A stretch of DNA of 64,000 nt from Chenopodium formosanum (taxonomy: Eukaryota > Streptophyta > Magnoliopsida > Caryophyllales > Amaranthaceae). The position numbers and the translations under genes are program-made. Positions 61,740-64,000 of this stretch are shown here, in pieces. Numbering within the stretch: position 1 is the first letter of the stretch; the number at the start of each line of letters is the position of its first letter. The stretch covers positions 5,146,001 to 5,210,000 of the forward strand of contig CM044858.1 in NCBI GenBank assembly GCA_024500155.1, written 5' to 3'. The notes under the pieces are model-generated. The model saw only the letters and a list, made by a program, of their open reading frames with translations, was not told the origin of the DNA and made no database searches.

Positions 61740-62780
61740 AATTGACACTTTAAAGACAAAATAGATTGTTATAATCACACAAATGGCCTCCTGAGGTAGT
61801 GTGTGGGTTCATGGAAAACACTTTGACCTCTTTTGTTTCTGGATTCACATTTTCAAAATTAAAGACTATAGTATAGTCTTTTGGACCAATTTTGAGGATT
61901 TAGGGACTTAGTCTCGAAAAATGTTAGGATAGTCGAGGACACATTCCGGGGTAATATATTAATTTTTTGAACTCAATGCTATTATTAATCAGTCACTTAA
62001 AGGAACATGATTACCTTTAGTTGATACAAAAAAGTGCATACGTAAATTACTTAAATGGAAGTTCAACGGGGATATGGACAGTTCTAATCACCCAAATGGC
62101 CTTCTAGCTAGGGTGATGTTCGGTCTATAAGAAGAATTTTGATCTCTTTCCTTTTTAACTTCATAAAAGTTAAAAATTGTTTAAAATTGAAGGGTATAAT
62201 TCATGTTATCTTTCTCAATATCACATGTTTCGAGACCCAATGTTAAATAATCTTTGGATTGCAGAGGACGCATCCAATGGCCATACTATATTGTTTGGAA
62301 CTTTTATATAGCCAATTGTTGATCAAATAAACGCTCGTATCGGTTGTTAGTTTAAAGGGCCTGTTTATTGTTGCAAATAAATGATTGTGGTAGAGCATTC
62401 GGTCAATGAAAAGAGACCTCTCTTTCATTTTAGGGCCTTGAAAAGTTAAAAAAAAATGGCAAATATCAAAGGTTATAATTCACACTTTTTGACCTATTTT
62501 TGAAATTTGGTGTTGAGAAATCTTAATATTGTGAGGGATACATTCCAAGGTCATTGGTCATATAATATTTTTGTGGTGGCCTTGTGTTAATTAAGGGAGG
62601 CGTGTATATAAAAGAAATTGGCGGTTGAAAGACAAAATGAAGATTGCTACCACCCAAATGGTATCGTAGGGTGTTCAAGGGTCTATGAAAAGCATCTCGA
62701 CTCCTTCCTTATTGGGTCAAACTATAAAAATAGTCCAAAACTAAAGGTTATTTTCAGATTTTCCCCAATTTACTTTTAGT
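61740..62780 (-). repeat. Decayed minus-oriented relatives of the 325-bp repeat
   Basis: Three to four diverged units with anchors near 61860, 62195, 62475 and 62742, for example AAAATTGAAGGGTATAATTC, AAAGGTTATAATTCACAC and GAGGGATACATTCC followed by GGTCATATAATA. The fresh minus units at 63.35-64 kb have AAAATTGAAGGCTATAATCC, AAGGGATAGCTCTC and GGTCATATAATG. The units also share CACCCAAATGGC, which is not in the main array. Confidence 0.65.
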
Positions 62781-63054
62781 TGCAACGTTTTGACACTGTT
62801 CAAATAATTCTAGTTGACTATCATTTGGTGACAAATATGTACACAAATTAATACTCATTTGGGATCATTTAAAATTGTTTTAATGTATGTTTTCATTAAA
62901 TCAATTTTTTATAATTTTTTTTTATCAATTTACGATTATAGATATGAGTTGTTTAAATTATACATCGGCAAGCGTAAAATTGATTAAATTGTAGGGAGTA
63001 AGTAAATTTTTTTTTAATCAAAGTAAACTTACAAGATAAATAGTAGAACTGTCA

Positions 63055-63335
63055 ATTTGGGTATTCAAGTCGGGTTCGGGTCGGGTCAAATTAGGTCTCG
63101 GGTTATCAGGATCAGATTATGTTGAGTCAATCTAGCTTCAGATCAGATTCAGGTTGGGTCAATTTCAGTTGAAGTTATAACGGGTCGGATATAGGTCGGG
63201 TTCAATTCGAGTTAAAATCAGAGCGGGTTCAATTTCAGGTTCAGGTTGTGTTGCGTCGGGTTTGGATGGGTTAACAAGATGGTACATTCGGGTTCGGGTT
63301 AGTGTTCAGTCGGGTTCTGGTTCAAGTTCAATTCT
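63055..63335. repeat. GGGTTCGGGTCGGGT degenerate minisatellite
   Basis: An irregular run of GGGT(C/T)(C)GGGT, CAGGTT and GGGTTCAATT units, strongly G/T biased on the plus strand. It ends where the minus-oriented 325-bp units begin. Similar degenerate GGGTCGGGTT sequence is common in plant intergenic DNA. Confidence 0.75.
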
Positions 63336-63349
63336 AATAAATATCGATG

Positions 63350-64000
63350 TGGCCAAGTTGAACTATACAATTGGTTTCAGGGCCCGGTGGCGAATAGTGA
63401 TGAGACCCTAGGGGATAGATATCAATGTCATATAATGCCATTTGAAACCATATATGAACATTATATGTTGTCATAAACGTCCGTGGTAGGCTTGAGTTTA
63501 CGAAATCACTACAAGTTGTGAACAGGTAAAATGACTGTTTAAGGGCATATTGGACGGTTCCACCGACCCAATTGGACTCCTTGAGGAAATTAGGGACCAT
63601 GGTAAACATCTCAGCAATTTTTATTTCTGGGCGAAAAAAGGTCAAAAATTACAAAATTGAAGGCTATAATCCACGCTTTTTTGAAAGAAAACTTGAGATT
63701 TCGGGGCTCGGTGGCGAAAAGCCTTGAAACCCTAAGGGATAGCTCTCGGGGTCATATAATGTCGTTTGAAACCATATATGATCATTATATGTTGTCATAA
63801 ACGTACGTGGTAGGCTTGAGTTTACAAAATCATTCCAAGTTGTGACCGGGTTAAATGACCGTTTAAGGGCATATTGGACGGTTCTGCCGACCTAATTTGA
63901 CACACGGAGGATATTAGGGTACACGGTAAACGTCTCCCTAATTTTTATGTCCGGACGAAAAAAGGTGCAAAACTTCCAAAATTGAAGGCTATAATCCACG
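63350..64000 (-). repeat. Minus-oriented ~325-bp satellite, at least two monomers, running off the window
   Basis: The complement of the array anchor, GGCTATAATCCACG, lies at 63662-63675 and 63987-64000, exactly 325 apart. Block order is the reverse complement of the 50.3-53.6 kb array, and similarity is high. The array continues beyond the window. Confidence 0.92.

Overview
The window is nuclear DNA of a flowering plant. It has AT-rich intergenic space, GT-AG introns, leader introns, long poly(T)/poly(A) runs and a dense load of short non-autonomous transposons. The nitrate reductase reads very much like the spinach enzyme over its whole length but is not identical, so the best guess is a member of Amaranthaceae/Chenopodiaceae (Caryophyllales) other than spinach; this rests on remembered family similarity, not on a search.

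Seven protein genes can be built from the sequence. Left to right: a MEKK1-type MAP kinase kinase kinase (4631-13225, +, 8 coding exons, 576 aa); a DUF1644 zinc-finger protein (20239-21195, +, one coding exon behind a 3.6 kb leader intron, 318 aa); a small unrecognised basic protein (23029-22216, -, 3 exons, about 178 aa); NADH nitrate reductase (35842-41105, +, 4 exons, 915 aa, all cofactor motifs intact); a glycine-rich protein (54006-54419, +, 137 aa); the exosome ring subunit RRP42 (55993-58539, +, 7 coding exons, 289 aa); and plastid ribosomal protein S13 (59402-60327, +, 3 exons, 173 aa). They do not form a pathway; they are ordinary neighbours in a plant genome.

The spaces between genes hold the structure. 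At 0-3 kb there is a Stowaway MITE, a probable Helitron end, a SINE with a 10-bp target duplication, a Tourist-like MITE inserted into another copy of itself, and a small hAT element. A 650-bp hAT element with a perfect 8-bp target duplication sits in a MEKK1 intron. Two short Helitrons (15.6 and 26.2 kb) and five copies of one MITE family filled with TTCAG/CTGAA pentamers are scattered from 23 to 55 kb. Tiny insertions made only of poly(T) plus 5-6 bases, each flanked by target duplications, occur at 3.8, 24.5 and 32.7 kb. From 23 to 35 kb and 41 to 50 kb no gene could be supported.

The right quarter is dominated by a tandem repeat of about 325 bp. Ten head-to-tail monomers lie at 50.3-53.6 kb on the plus strand, decayed plus-oriented copies at 54.9-55.3 kb, decayed minus-oriented copies at 61.7-62.8 kb, and fresh minus-oriented monomers from 63.35 kb to the window end. 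The glycine-rich gene is embedded in the plus-oriented part, and RRP42 and RPS13 lie where the orientation flips. No complete LTR retrotransposon, rRNA, tRNA gene or CRISPR array was seen.
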